DNA of 64,000 nucleotides from Brachypodium distachyon (GCF_000005505.3 NC_016132.3:17102501-17166500), one strand, 5' to 3'; positions 24,117 to 35,938 are shown, counted from the stretch's first letter. A program made the numbers and translations. Notes: generated by a model not told the origin, from the letters alone.

Positions 24117-24690
24117 GAACTGATACGCTGCCTGAAACCAACGGCTGACAAGACAACCATGGCATGGCATGACGCCATGACAGATGCAGCAACGCAAATA
24201 CGCAATGCAGCACATGAATTCAGAGACATGAGTGGCAACGCAAGAGTACCCTGTGAGAGTTAGCTGGCACGACGAAGATGCGGCGAGCCCGCATTGTCGT
24301 CCACGACGCGGCCGGCGCGCCGAGGAGGCGCGGCGCCCCGGCCAGCCCGTAGAGCACGAGCCCATTCTTCTCTCCCCCGGGCCCTTCTCCTTCTTCTTCT
24401 TCATCCGTCCTCACCGTGATGTCCTGCACGAAGAGGGAGCTCACCCGCAGGAGCCTCGAGAAGCCCGGGCCGGCGACAAGCTCCTCCGGGCCGTAGGAAC
24501 CCCGCAGCAGCGCCACGAACGCTGCACATACCGTCCATCGATCAGTCAGGGCAACAAACAAGGTGATAAATGCCAAGTTTCCAACTGCAGATAGTTGTAG
24601 TTTAACCATTGGGTACGGACCGACGGAGCAGAGCGCGAGGAGGACGACGAAGCGGAACATCATCGTCGCTGCTGCTGCCGCCGCCGCCAT
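22313..24690 (-). CDS. APD-type membrane RING E3 ubiquitin ligase, 9 exons
   Basis: Exons: 24690-24621, 24521-24250, 23902-23800, 23655-23581, 23470-23385, 23209-23057, 22973-22892, 22781-22457, 22391-22313. They total 1245 nt (414 aa), in frame at all junctions. An N-terminal hydrophobic segment is at about residues 10-30. A large, probably luminal domain follows (YFLNEGS, WTANLSVHNATLSW, DYYYVAVGNLN). A second membrane span is at about 273-296. The C-terminal C3HC4 RING uses C362, C365, C377, H379, C383, C386, C398 and C401, and the protein ends KKVRRIFAV. This layout matches plant APD proteins (ABERRANT POLLEN DEVELOPMENT), endomembrane E3 ligases involved in male gametogenesis. The start at 24690 has a good context; an in-frame ATG at 24765 would add 25 residues. 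Intron 2 carries a GAA/GA microsatellite. Confidence 0.9.
24037..24114. repeat. (GAA)n/(GA)n compound microsatellite
   Basis: About 12 AAG/GAA triplets with one interruption (AATAAG) are followed by roughly 15 AG dinucleotides. It lies in intron 2 of the APD-like gene, so it is transcribed as a pyrimidine tract (CT/TTC) upstream of the exon starting at 23902. Confidence 0.95.
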
Positions 24691-25110
24691 GGATGATGGA
24701 GCTGTCGCGGTGGACGGACGTACGTGGCGCGAAGCCGAAGGATGGGCTCGAAAAAGGCAGGCCATTGGGGACTTGGGATTCGGGAGCTTTGGTGGAGTGC
24801 GAGGCCGCGTGCGTACAACTTACCAGCTACCTACCGGTCGATCCGAAGGCTCGTGCTGGCCTGGAACTACCGTTCTGACTTCTGCTGACCTCTGGAATGA
24901 TTTTGAAGGACACAGAAAACTTCACCTATCTAATTGGTCCATGATTTGCATGAAAAAGGATTTTGGGGGCTGGGTGTTCTCAGCTTCTAAGTCTTTAATC
25001 TATCTCTGTTAGCTTTCTGGGTTAAAAGATACATCTACAGCGATGGGAAAATCCGAAAAACAATAGCTGATAACAAATATGGTGTCTAGTCCCCCAACAT
25101 CTTCTACAGT
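24691..25110. other. 5' flank of the APD-like gene
   Basis: Presumed promoter of the minus-strand APD-like gene. No TATA box is convincing. Short open frames on the plus strand are shadows. The stretch ends at a LINE fragment. Confidence 0.35.
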
Positions 25111-25270
25111 AGAACTGTAGGTGTCTCCAAATTTTGGAAAAGCTGCAAAATTTGGTTATAGATGGGTAGTTGGCGATGGAACCAAAATTAAATTCTGGGA
25201 GGATGTATGGTTTGGTACATCCTCACTTGATGTCCAATTTTGGTCTCTTTACATTATTTGTAACGAATGC
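25110..25270 (+). mobile_element. LINE fragment (C-terminal region of reverse transcriptase ORF)
   Basis: The plus strand encodes a piece reading GDGTKIKFWEDVWFG followed by QFWSLYIICNE. This is the hallmark of the segment after the reverse transcriptase domain in plant L1-type LINEs. Frames shift around it, and neither end of a full element is present. It abuts the copia remnant. Confidence 0.7.
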
Positions 25271-25375
25271 ACCATAAGAGGAACTGCTCGAGGCAGAGTT
25301 GTCAGGGTGTAGCAGGCGAAGCTCATAACGCCGCTGATCTTCCTGCAAAACTGGGCCATCGGAAGGAAAACTAGT

Positions 25376-26563
25376 TCAACTAGGATTAGGGTTTGGGCTG
25401 GAGGGCTTAGGTGTGGCGAAGGGAAAGGTGTGTTCATCAGACACCACATCCCGAGAGATGTAGACACGCCCATTAGAGCGATCTAGACACTTGTAACCCT
25501 TATGGCGCGTGCTGTACCCAAGGAAAACACATTGATGAGAGCGAAACATGAGTTTGCGATTGTTGTATATATGGGCGAAGGTTGGGCCAGTGGGCACACC
25601 CGAACGCTCGAAGGAACAAGTAATCCGGCGTGTCTCCGAGAAGTGTAGTCGGCAGCGTGGAGTTCTGAAGAACATGGGTGTGCATGTGATTGATTAGGTA
25701 GCATGCAGTGAGGAAGGCGGCAACGAGGAATGAGCAAGGAGCACGATGTCGGTTTCGACGATGTGTCTGTGCTTTCGCTTAGTGATGCCATTCTGCGCAG
25801 AAGTATGGGGACAAGACACACGGTGAGTGATCCTTGTATCAGAAAAATATCGATTTAAAGGGTGATATTCGCCACCCCAATCGGATTGAACGGTACGGAT
25901 TTTAGCATTGGGAGTTCGTTCAGCTAGCTTTTGGAAAGAATAGAAAATATTCTCAACTTCAGATCTATGTTTAAGCAAGTAGATCCATTTGTACTGACTA
26001 TAATCATCAAGAAAACTCACATAATATTTTAAAACCGCCGATCGAAGTGATGAGCTTTGGCATATTGACAAGCATCACAAACTGAAGATCCATTGCTAGG
26101 TGACACAAACTGAAGCTTATTCGACTGAAGGATAGACTCAACTACTGATAACGAGGGATGACCTAAACGCTTGTGCCAATGTCCCTTGGTGACAATGGTG
26201 CCAGCTAGACCGGAATGGCGAGGAGCAGGAGCCGACAGAGAGCATGAAGCTGACACCGGGTAGAGCCCATGCTTGCTCTTAGCGTGAAGGATGACCTTCC
26301 TCGTTGCTTTGTCCTTAACAAAGAAAGGAATGTGGATGGAATTCAGCAAAGACATCATTATCAGGGATAAGCTTGCAAACGGAAAGAAGGTGCTTCTTAA
26401 TTTTGGGGACATGAAGAACATTTTTTAGGATCAGTGGTTTAGATGAGCCAGGAAGTACATAACGACCAATGTGCGAAATTTGCAAACCTGCACCGTTGGC
26501 AACTTGGACTTGGTCCTTTCCTGTGTAGCGCTCATGCACGTGCAACCTGTCGAGGTTGCTCAT
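25376..26563 (-). pseudogene. copia protease, GAG-pre-integrase and integrase remnant
   Basis: In order: a protease-side segment ending VLHVPKIKKHLLSV; the GAG-pre-integrase motif (WHKRLGHPSLSVVESIL, then CDACQYAKAH); the integrase core (SFLDDYSQYKWIYLL, SDWGGEY, SAQNGITKRKHRH); and the C-terminal part with VFLGYSTRHKGYKCLD. Reading passes between frames at several points. The reverse transcriptase and RNase H are absent. Confidence 0.85.
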
Positions 26564-27500
26564 GAGATGGTCATCGCGCCGGTGTTGGCGTACCAGTTGG
26601 TGTCGTCAGAGTAGCCTCCATGCCCTGCAGAGTTGCCAGAGTGGTCCTGCTGATCATCGGGCTGGTAGGAGTGGTTGAAGTGGTTCTTGCACCGCAGTGC
26701 ATCGTGGCCAAACTTGTTGCACACCTGGCATTGCACCTTGCTCCCGCCATTGTAGTTATTGCGGCAGTTGTTGGAGCTGTGGTTGTCGTTGCGGGTGTTG
26801 TCGTTGCGGCCGTCGGAGTGTCGATTGTCGGAGTTGTTGCGCCCGCCGTTCCGGTTGTTGGAGTTCCCCTGGCTGCGTGTCACATTGTTGGCAGCCGAGA
26901 GTGGAGCTCAAGCTGGGCGCTGTTCTCAGCAAGACGAGAGTATAGACTGCTGATACTCACGTCATCATCGCCCGTGGTGAGGGAGGCACGAGTGGATCGT
27001 ATTCCAATCCTAGGCCGCCGAAGACGTAGCCGCCGAAGTCATCATTGTCGAGTGGCCACCCAATGGTGGCCATCGTGTCGGCGAGCCTCTTCATCTTGGC
27101 GAAGTAGGCCTCAGCCATCATGTCCCCCTTCTTCGGATTCGCCAGTTGGAAGACGAGAACATCCCCCGAGTGCTCTCCGCACTTCGGCGGCGGTGGTGTG
27201 GCGCATGACCTGGCCGAGGAGCTCCTCAGTCATGGTCGACAGCAAAGCGCCAAGGACCAACTTGTCCTATCGGTACCAAGAGAGGTACGCAGGGTTGGTG
27301 CCGGTGACGATCGTCTTGGCCGGCACGACGACGGTGCCATCCACGTGGCCGTAGACCTAGTGGATGCAAAGAGCCGGGTCCACCTGCGCTTTCCAGATGA
27401 GGTAGTTTGCAGATGTCAGCCGAATGGTGATGAAGCTTGCTAGTGGCGGAAGGGAGGTCGTCGTGGATGATGAGCCGGAGTCCGGCATTGCGATCTAAGG
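26560..27500 (-). pseudogene. copia gag remnant with zinc knuckle
   Basis: The upstream part has a frame-shifted piece reading WKAQVDPALC and MTEELLGQVMRHTTAAEVRR, typical of copia gag. The 26560-26883 part is Asn/Gly/Asp-rich with a CCHC knuckle CQVCNKFGHDALRC (Cys-x2-Cys-x4-His-x4-Cys), which binds genomic RNA in the capsid. It reads into WYANTGA, the start of the protease. Disrupted, so not functional. Confidence 0.8.
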
Positions 27501-27512
27501 CTCTGACACCAA

Positions 27513-27825
27513 GTGAGAATATTGGGGAGAGATTGGGAGTTTTGCCGTGGGAATAAACCACCGGCCATACTCATATTTATAGGGTGTTTACAAGTCAGTT
27601 TGGATTACAACAACTTAACAAACCCTAGAGAAACAACCTCGCTGATCCTGTTGTTGGACGAGCTACAGTGGCCGGATATTTGTACTTATCTCAACAACCT
27701 ACTCGGTTTGTTTCACAGATCTAAAGTCTCCGCAAGCTCTTTCGCATCTCTGATCGTCATCTTGTCCGTGGATACCTTATACTTCTACCAAGGGGCCGTG
27801 TCCCTACGGTAGAAAAGAAGCAACA
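27513..27825 (-). repeat. 5' LTR of the copia remnant
   Basis: On the minus strand this block begins TGTTGCTTC and ends ATATTCTCA, the TG...CA form of copia LTRs. A primer-binding-site-like sequence directly follows. The right edge is set by the TGTTG start only, because no second copy is present for comparison. Confidence 0.65.
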
Positions 27826-27832
27826 GATTTTT

Positions 27833-28147
27833 CTAGTTGCCCAGGTATTGAGCCTGCACCTCGGTTAAGTGGATCGCAGTACCTCCTAGCCAACTTTTGG
27901 CGTACTCGGCTTTGATGGACTTGAACCCTAATGCCTCCGCTATGGTGAGGCAGAAGTTTGGGTTGGCTTTCTTTGTAGTCTCGTCCGGATTTCCAAGTGC
28001 GTAGCTCGAAAGAACTTTTCGCCGCAAGAGATTCAGCCTTCCTAATTGGGACTTCTTGCAGCTTGTCAGTGACCACCTCCGAGGTTCCTTTCCCGGGATT
28101 AACGCGTATGTCTCGGAGAATGACAGGGCGTGTGAACCTGGAAACAA
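27833..28147 (-). other. Unrecognised 104-codon ORF beside the copia LTR
   Basis: This minus-strand open frame is 104 codons long and includes AEALGFKSIKAEYAKSWLGG. I do not recognise it. It lies immediately outside the 5' LTR of the copia remnant, so it could be a fragment of the gene the element entered, or chance. A second frame is also open over much of it, which weakens the case. Confidence 0.25.
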
Positions 28148-30049
28148 AGTTCCACTGAAGATGTGCCCGGTGTAAATGTTATTGTCTCTAAAAAATAAAC
28201 TTGCTTTGTCTTGGTGTCAACTTCTGCCACCCTCAATTTTTTTTAAAGTAGATTTAGAAAATTTCGGCAAATTAAAAATGCACACCCAAGCCGACGAAAT
28301 TTGTCACGAATGGGATCTTCTACTCCCTCCGTCCAACAAAAGATGTCTTATGTTTGTCAAAATTTGGATGTATATAAATGTGACTTAGTGTATAGATGCA
28401 TTCAAATTTAATCAAAATTGAGACATCTTTTGTTTAATCAAAGTTGAGACATCTTTTGTTGGACGGAGGGAGTAGTAGTTTCTTTTGTCAAAAGAAGAAG
28501 AACTAAACAGTAGATGCTTACTTTGATCCCATTCGTGACAGATGATTTTTATTAGCTAAATTCACGATGCAAGAATGTGTGCGTGCCTCGTATTATAGGA
28601 GGGAGGAAGTAGGACCGCTGCTTTGGAAGCAAGCGTACATATGGTCACTTGGCATCTCGAGCTCTAATGGCTTGTACGATAAGCAGAAACAAATCTTGTA
28701 CAGCAGGGCATTTTTTGATATATATTTTTCTGTCTCCTTCTCCTAATCTTCTTTTGGAAAAAAAAAGAGAGAGGAAGTTCTTGGTGATCTCTACGTCTCT
28801 ACGGCTTATGTTAGGCACGTACGGCCGACAGGCTAGAGCAACGGGTGCATGCGCGCGCCAGGTGCTGCCGACCCGATCGTGCAGCAGCGTGCTACTAGCC
28901 TGCAGCCCTCTCCGCAACGGACTCTGCTCCGCGTCTCTTCTCTCTCTGTCTCCGCCGTCTGCCGTCCCGATCCCTTTCGCCTCATCAATTCACGTCCCCC
29001 TCCTGCGAGCAAGGGCCGGTCGAGGGGACGACACGCCACAGAGCCGCAGGCACCGACGCCTGCGGGCTCCGCCTGCGAGTTCACGGGGAACCTGCTGTCT
29101 GTCATGATTCACGTCGTGGACACGGTTGTACTAGAATTTCCCCCGCCCTGATAATAATAATTAACAATGATTGGGCCAAGAAAAATAATTCGCGGATACC
29201 AGCTCGTTTGCTTGACCGATCGATCCATGGCCAGTGATTTGCCCCCGAATTCAATGCGACGGGTTTTCATGCGTGGTCCTGCCGGGAGAAAATTACGGCA
29301 GCAGGATTCTGATAATCCTGCTGCCGTTTGCTTGCGCTGGTACTGCAGCTGTAGGTCCGGGAGAAGGAACAATCATGGTCGAATTGTTCGTCTGCTTTCT
29401 GATTACAGAGAAACTTGTGTCTACAGTAGTCATCCTTATCTGCGTACACTGACTGAGGTTTCAGGAGACGGGGATGCGGGAGAGCTGTGTACTTGATCAA
29501 TGCTCTCTGATGTGCGCATTTGGGTAGCTGCTTATCACTTACTATCAGGTACAGGGGAGTTGCAGCTAGAGTTTGCAGGTTGAGATTGCTTGGGTAAACA
29601 GTCTTGCTGCAACTTGTGAATGTTACACAAGCGATTGAATTTCGTCGCTGATAGCTGCTCATATACATCCATAAAGAAGCATCAGTAACTGTAATGCATC
29701 GCTGTACAACGGTCGGGATAGGTAGATGGAAAATACGTACCGTGACAATGACTGACTTCTGAATAATACATGACACCTGTGTCATACTTACAAACGATTA
29801 TTACTAGCCAAAACAAAAGGTGCAGGCGTGCAGCTTCAATTTGTTGTTTCCTCCTTACATCCTTTATAGCAGGAGCTGGAGCATGAAGCATATAGGAGTA
29901 TTCATTGTACAGCTCTGAGACTTTGTTCATAAATGTTAGCGTTGTACTCCAATGTTACAATTATCATCAGTTCACGGTACTACGGCCGGGGAAATTCAGC
30001 ACACAAATCCAATGCAAAAATTAACGTGACAAGTGACATTTCAGGCGGT
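28148..30049. other. Intergenic region with a MITE
   Basis: It holds the Stowaway-like MITE at 28321-28475. A GC-rich block at 28800-29110 has short open frames on both strands, none with recognisable protein signal. The rest is unremarkable. Confidence 0.35.
28321..28475. mobile_element. Stowaway-like MITE
   Basis: The ends are nearly perfect inverted repeats: TACTCCCTCCGTCCAACAAAA on the left and TTTTGTTGGACGGAGGGAGTA on the right. It is 155 bp and TA-flanked. A GAGACATCTTTTGTT segment occurs twice in the right half, so an internal duplication has lengthened it. Confidence 0.92.
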
Positions 30050-30879
30050 TTATCACCCCACTCCTTGTACCATCCCCATACGGGTTATCAAGAACAATGA
30101 GTTAAGGGGCGTCTTTCTTTGGACCGGTTCTGACAAGGTGTCACCCCACGGACCTTGGTGGCCTCGGTGTGCTTAATCTCTTTTTTCTTGCAAGAGCCTT
30201 ACGCTTGAGGTGGCTATAATGGACCGACTCGTCGAAAGCGTGGCTAGGAGCTAACAACCCATGTGACGAGACGGACTTAGACCTTTTCTGTGCATGCGTG
30301 TCTATATCATTCCTCGGATTTATGAAATTTTTAGAAGAAAAAGATGGAACGTCAAGCAAGCTTTGCACGATGGCGCATGGATTAGACATATCGACATGAG
30401 AGCGGACCTCTCCGTGATGCACATCAAGGAATTTGTGGTCCTTTAGTATCGGTTGAGTCGGATCCATTTGGAGTGTGGTGTAGTTCCGGACACAATTATT
30501 TGGACTCTCACCTCTTTCTGAGTTTATTCTTTTTTCTCGGCCTACCATGTACACGAGTCGGTTACTCACCTTCTTCTCAGGTGCAGACTCTCCATCCATC
30601 TCTAGGGGCATGATGTTAAATTGGCTTGACCTCACCTTTCGGCTTTGCCTTTCCCTCGTAGTGGGCTATTATGGAGACCTCACTCAAAAGTCGGTAGACG
30701 AAAATGAGCAAACAACCAAAAGGTTTGGCTTCCATGAAAATGCCGGTGTAATCGGAAATTATGAACGACAGGAATGTTCATATTTTCCGTGGATACTCAA
30801 CAATATCCTCGATTATACTTGCAAAGTTAAATATTGACACCGCCAACTAGGTGACCTTTGGCGCAAAATGGTCAGGTTC
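30050..30879 (+). mobile_element. LINE remnant, left part (split by gypsy insertion)
   Basis: Frame-shifted plus-strand translation gives GGLGVLNLFFLARALRLRWL and AHGLDISTCERTSP, close to the region downstream of reverse transcriptase in plant LINEs. The host segment is cut at GGTTC (30875-30879) by the gypsy LTR. It resumes at 47387, where the same GGTTC is found. Dead element. Confidence 0.75.
30875..30879. repeat. Target-site duplication GGTTC, left copy
   Basis: The five bases GGTTC directly precede the LTR start (TGATGCAGC) at 30880. They are repeated exactly at 47387-47391 just after the far LTR end (CCTCGTCA). This is the 5-bp duplication made by gypsy integrase and proves one insertion event spans 30880-47386. 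Confidence 0.92.
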
Positions 30880-31367
30880 TGATGCAGCACAAGGTTGTGG
30901 AGGAACAACTCTACCTTGCTGCTACAATATAGACAGCACAAATGTTGAAGGAACCACTTCAAAGTGTTGCGCTAGATATCGCTTTAGGGGCGGGGAACTG
31001 CCAAGAGTTTAATCCAAACTCTTAACACACAAGATCTAATCCAAGATCTAAGAGAAACAACATAAAGTGCTCTTTATTGATAGGTAGTGGTACAGAGTCT
31101 GTCCCAAGATAGAGCTGTGGACCTCTATTTATAGGCCTCAAGAGTTTGCACTACTTAGCTCTACTTATAACTAGAAGCTTTTAGGGAACACTACTCAAAG
31201 CTAGGAAAATATCCTAGTTACAACTTATAGTAGAACACTCTAGAAACTACCACAACACCTATGACTAAAAGACAAGTTACTTAGAATATAATAGAAGTTT
31301 GTAGAAGCCTTGAGAGATCTGACTTCTACTTTTATTTTATTTTGGTTTTCTCTACTGTCCCTCATCA
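30880..31367 (-). repeat. 3' LTR of gypsy 1 (complete, 488 bp)
   Basis: On plus it reads TGATGCAGCACAAGG to CCCTCATCA, giving TG...CA ends. The first 139 bp match 35798-35936, and the last 35 or so match the segment ending 47386. It contains TATTTATAGG near 31128, a plausible TATA box on the minus strand (CCTATAAATA). Confidence 0.92.
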
Positions 31368-31446
31368 TCCTCCCCTGGTTGTTTGGAACTCGGCCTCGAG
31401 TTATCCTCGTAGAGTGCTTGTTCTGGATGATAGAGAGCCAAGTCTG

Positions 31447-32530
31447 TCACATTGAATGTGTTAGATATTCCATCTCATCCGGAAGATCTATCACATAGGC
31501 ATTATCATTTATCGTACTTAGGATAGAGAAATGTCCATATTTTCGCTGTCTGAGCTTCCCTTTGATGCTTAAAGGCAGTCTTTCTTTTCGGAGGTATACC
31601 ATGACCTTATCACCGACTTGGAATGATTTCAGCCTTCGTTTGCAATCAGCCAATTGTTTGTACTTCTGATTTTGTGCATCTAAGACACTTTGAATTTCTT
31701 CAAATAATTCAGTGTAGTTATCAGCAAAGGACAATGCTGATTTTGAGTTCCCCTTCGTTGGTAGCCTCACCAGATCCACCACATGTGTTGGAACTTTAGT
31801 GTAGACAATAGAAAAAGGACTCCTTCCTGTTGATATATGCTTGGAGTTGTTATATGAGAATTCAGCAAGTGATAAAGCCAAATCCCATTGTCCCTTCCTA
31901 TCTCCACAAATGCAACGGATCAGATTACCCAAAAACTTGTTCACCACTTCCGTCTGACCATCTGTTTGTGGATGTGTTGTACTAGAAAATTTTAGCTCGG
32001 TGTTGAATTGCTTCCACAAAGTTAGCCAAAAGGCAGCAAGAAACTTGCTATCACGGTCTGAGACGATGGACCTTGGAACTCCATGAAGCCTGACCACTTC
32101 TCAAAAGAATAGATTTGCCACATGATGAGCATCTGTTGTCTTGCGACACGGAATGAAATGGGCCATTTTAGAGAACCTGTCCACAACCACAAATACCGCA
32201 TCGTTCCCGTGTCTTGTTCTTGGTAACCCAAGACAAAGTCCATAGAGATATCCTCCCACGGGGCATCAGGGACAGGCAAGGGCATGTATAACCCTGTGTT
32301 CTGGACTTACCCTTGAAGGTTTGACATACGGGGCACCGTTGAACAAACTTGCCTGCATCTCTTTTTAGTTGTGGCCAAAAGTATCGAGCCTCCAAGTTAG
32401 CGATAGTTTTGTTACGTCCAACATGACCACTGAGATCACTTGAATGGAGTTCTCTAATTAACTTGTCACGTAGAGAACTTCTTGGGATGCACAAACGATT
32501 ATTCTTGAAGAGATAGCCATCTTGTACCAA
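31447..32530 (-). pseudogene. gypsy 1 integrase
   Basis: The N-terminal zinc-binding HHCC part ([16 protein letters not shown], then CPVCQTFKG) precedes the catalytic core ([41 protein letters not shown]). The C-terminal part has SFQVGDKVMVYLRKERLPL and NDNAYVIDLP. The core crosses frames twice around 32030-32280, so it is broken. In the element this enzyme inserts the cDNA copy. Confidence 0.88.
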
Positions 32531-32985
32531 ATGTCATCACCTAATGGTTGTCCTCTCATGTGTTTTACCCAAACATAGCCAAAGTTTTCGTCCTCTTCGT
32601 ACAGCTCCTTTATTTGATCCATGCCTGGAAGTTCAGCCTCAAAGGAAGTCAAAAGGCATGCACGCCGACTCAAAGCATCGGCTACTTTGTTGGCTGTTCC
32701 AGACTTATGCACAATGAGGTAGTTAAACCTTTCCAGGTATGCTGCCCATCTTGCTAGCATGCGATCTACATGCTTTTGATTTCTAAAATTCTTCAAGGAT
32801 TGATGGTCAGTGAAAACAATGAATTCCTTAGGCAACAAATAGACTCCCCAAGTCTTTAAAGCCCTGAAAACAGCATACAATTCTTGTTGATAGGTACTCC
32901 ACTTTTGTCTTGCCTCGCTTAGCTTCTCTCTAAAGAAAACAATGGGTTTTCGTTCTTGAGATAGAACTGCCCCAATGCATCGCAC
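32458..32985 (-). pseudogene. gypsy 1 RNase H region
   Basis: The open frame starts within the reverse transcriptase/RNase H connection ([14 protein letters not shown]). It contains YQQELYAVFRALKTW, FTDHQSLKNF and the end motif GTANKVADALSRR, as in gypsy RNase H. It is offset by one frame from the reverse transcriptase ORF, with the shift near 32950-32990. Confidence 0.85.
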
Positions 32986-34046
32986 TCTATCCCAAAAGTC
33001 TTAGTAAAATCAGGTAGTGCCGAGATAGGAGCTTGTGAGAGCTTTGCCTTTATCTCTTTGAAACTAGCTTCAGTAGATTCATTCCACTGAAACTTTCCTT
33101 TCTTTAGGCATTCAGTGATTGGTGCCATGATGGTACTGAAATTTTTCACAAACCGCCTATAGAAAGTTGCAAGACCATGAAAACTTCTTACCTCTGAGAT
33201 AGTCTTTGGAGTTGGCCATTCTCTGATTGCTTCGACTTTGGAGTCATCAACATGAATGCCCTCACTTGTTATGACAAACCCCAAGAAAAGAAGTCGTGTT
33301 TGAAGGAAAACACACTTCTTCAAGTTGACATAGAGTTCGTTTTGCTTTAGTACCCATAGCACCTTACGAATGTGATCCAAGTGTTCATCTTCATCCTTGC
33401 TATATATGAGGATGTCATCAAAATAAACCACAACAAAGTGGGATAAGAAGGGTCGAAGTACCTGGTTCATCAAGTGCATAAAGGTACTTGGTGCATTTGA
33501 GAGTCCAAATGGCATGACCAACCATTCAAAAAACCCTTCCTTTGTCTTGAAAGTTGTTTTCCATTCATCCCCAGGTCTAATGCGAATTTGATGATATCCC
33601 CTCTTTAATTCTAGCTTTGTGAACACTCTTGCACCACTAAGTTGATCTAACATATCATCCAAACGGGGGATAGGAAATCTATACCGTATGGTGATTTTGT
33701 TGATCGCTCTACTATCCGTACACATGCGCCAAGATCCATCCTTCTTTGGCATGATCAAAGTTGGCACAGCGCATGGACTAATACTCTCTCGAATGTGCCC
33801 TTTCTGCAGCAATTCCTCCACCTTTTCCTTTAATATATCATGCTCTTTTGGGCTCATTCGGTAGTGTGGAAGATTAGAAAGACTTGCTCCTGAAATTAAG
33901 TCAATTCGATGTTGAATTCTTCTCATTGGTGGTAGGCCTTGTGGTTCTCCAAGTATGCCTTGAAACTCAGCTAGTAGGCCATGTACTTTTGCTGGAATTT
34001 CAACCGCCGGTTGCTTTTCACCTTTAACAATAAGAGCAACACACAT
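32919..34046 (-). pseudogene. gypsy 1 reverse transcriptase
   Basis: This 375-codon open frame holds [40 protein letters not shown] and the catalytic box [11 protein letters not shown]. It also holds [14 protein letters not shown], all standard for Ty3/gypsy reverse transcriptase. The catalytic aspartates are present. The frame is lost at the RNase H junction. Confidence 0.92.
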
Positions 34047-34734
34047 TTGCCTCCTTCAAGTCTTCCATAAACTCATTAGAGGTGTGGGAAATGGTTAACA
34101 TATTTTTCCCCTTCTCCTTAGAGGTATTACCATTTGATTGGTTTGGTAGGATGATGATCTTTCTCTTGTTCCAAGTGAAAAAGTAAGAATTTTCCTTCCC
34201 TCTGTGTGTAGTATCCATATCAAACTGCCAAGGTCTCCCAAGAAGAACATGGCTGGCATCCATATCGACAACATCACATAACACATTTGAGTGGTAGTAT
34301 TTTCCCAAAGAGAGTGGCAAGTTGCATTGTTTGGTGACCCTCATATTCATCCCTTTCTTGATCCATCCGATGGTGTAGGGATTTGTGTGATCATGTGTCT
34401 CAAGCTTTAAATAGTTCACCAAATTCTGTGAGATAAGATTCTCACAACTGCAACTATCAATCACTAATTTGCATACCTTGCCATTCACCGTGCATTTGCT
34501 CTCAAATATTTTCTTCCGTTGTGTGTTGTCGGCCTGTGGCGTTGAGCACACGAGACGCCGAACCACGCATGCCACCTCTTCACCCTCTTCTTCACAAACA
34601 TCTTGCCCTTCAACATCTTCAGATTCATATTCCTCGTCATCTTCGTCATCATGGATTGTTGTGTTGACGAATTTCCTCAATGGGCAGTTGCTAGATACAT
34701 GTCCCTCTTCCCCACATTTATAGCATTTTACCAC
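34024..34734 (-). pseudogene. gypsy 1 zinc knuckle and aspartic protease
   Basis: It starts with a CCHC knuckle (CYKCGEEGHVSSNC), then an acidic linker, then a protease core KLVIDSCSCENLISQNLV. The usual active-site triad Asp-Ser-Gly reads Asp-Ser-Cys, so the protease is probably inactive. It overlaps the reverse transcriptase frame by about 20 nt in another phase. Confidence 0.82.
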
Positions 34735-35379
34735 ATGCTTGCCCTACTCTTGCCTCCAGCTTGCTTCGGGGCAGGTTGCTTTGGTTTTGGTTGGGTGTTC
34801 TTCTCTTCCCCTCTATGGGAGTAACTTCGAGATGGGCCTTCCGTATGGGAATATGGAGCCTTACTTGACTTTCTTGTCTTCACCAACCTCTCGGCCTTTA
34901 AGGCTAGAGCTTGTGCTTGGTCAATGGACCAAACCTGTTGCATCATCAAACGATCCTTTATAGTGTCATTGAGACCGTTAATGTATCTTGCAACTTGTTG
35001 ATCTTCAGTTTCAGCAAGGTTGCACCTCACTTGTAGCCTTAGAAACACTTCGGTGTATTCTGAGAAAGTCATATTTCCTTGAACACAACTGGAACTGAAT
35101 AAATAGGATCTGATCATAATCAGTAGGCAAAAATCTCCCTTTCAAGAGATTCTTCATTTGTCTCCAAGATCTCACACGAGGTTCTCCTCTTAGTCTGCGG
35201 TCTTCTTGAAGGCAATGCCACCATACACCAGCTCCTCCTTTTAGCTTGTATGCGACCAAAGAAACTTTACAATCTTCTAAAATATTCGTGACCTCAAAGA
35301 AAGTCTCCACCTCGTAAAACCAATCAAGGCACCCTTCAATATCGACATTTCCATTGAAAGTGGAGATTTCAGCTTTCAC
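34728..35379 (-). pseudogene. gypsy 1 gag
   Basis: Two overlapping open frames (35379-35011 and 35117-34728) together read through the retrotransposon gag domain: FNGNVDIEGCLDWFYEVETF, AYKLKGGAGVWW, SWRQMKNLLKGRFLPTDY, then YTEVFLRLQVRCNLAETEDQ. A frameshift near 35011-35117 separates the halves. Gag forms the particle core. Confidence 0.85.
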
Positions 35380-35797
35380 CTGTATGTATCTCTCGCATTT
35401 GTAGCATTGGTTACTCTCGGATATGCATAGAGGTCAGGTTCATCAAGGCCCTCATCAGATTCTTCACCTTCAGAAGTTTTAGCATAAGTTGGCCTCCTTG
35501 ACGTATGCTGATGTGCATGTCGTTGTGGTACTTGGATTCGAAGATGAGCTTCCTTCCTTCGTCCCCGAACATCTCCTTCCTTCTTAGATGTATCTTCTTC
35601 ATGGGTAGCAGGAGGAACACCCCCTTCTTATCATCTCAACCAACCGATCGAATCTCCGGTTAATATCCTCACGTAGCGCTTGGATTTGCTGTTCTGCAGC
35701 ATCCACTCTTTTTCCCAATTCCTCCATCGCTTGCTGCAGCTTCCTCTCAATGGGGAAACCAAAAACTAGAACGGATCAACAGGGCTCTGATACCACC

Positions 35798-35936
35798 TGA
35801 TGCAGCACAAGGTTGTGGAGGAACAACTCCACCTTGCTGCTACAATATAGACAGCACAAATGTTAAAGGAACCACTTCAACGTGCTGCGCTAGATATCGC
35901 TCTAGGAGTGGGGAACTGCCAAGAGTTTAATCCAAA
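35798..35936 (-). repeat. 5' LTR of gypsy 1, first surviving part
   Basis: It matches 30880-31018 with a few substitutions, from TGATGCAGC to TTAATCCAAA, and then stops abruptly at the inner element. The last part of the LTR reappears at 47345-47386, beyond the inner gypsy. About 285 bp of LTR is missing at the junction. Confidence 0.88.
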
Positions 35937-35938
35937 AT

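Larger units (their letters stand above)
25300..27825 (-). mobile_element. Truncated Ty1/copia retrotransposon with one LTR
   Basis: Read on the minus strand it runs 5' LTR (27825-27513), primer-binding site (TTGGTGTCAGAGCC, just left of 27513, resembling the initiator-tRNA-Met site), gag with zinc knuckle, protease, GAG-pre-integrase and integrase. It stops before reverse transcriptase. The 3' LTR is missing and the left edge near 25300-25375 is approximate. Many stops and frameshifts show it is dead. Confidence 0.85.

Noticed and set aside
26620..27354. 244-codon plus-strand ORF
   Set aside because: Antisense to copia gag, which has a clear zinc knuckle on minus; the Val/Ala-rich translation is an artefact of Asn/Gly-rich gag codons.
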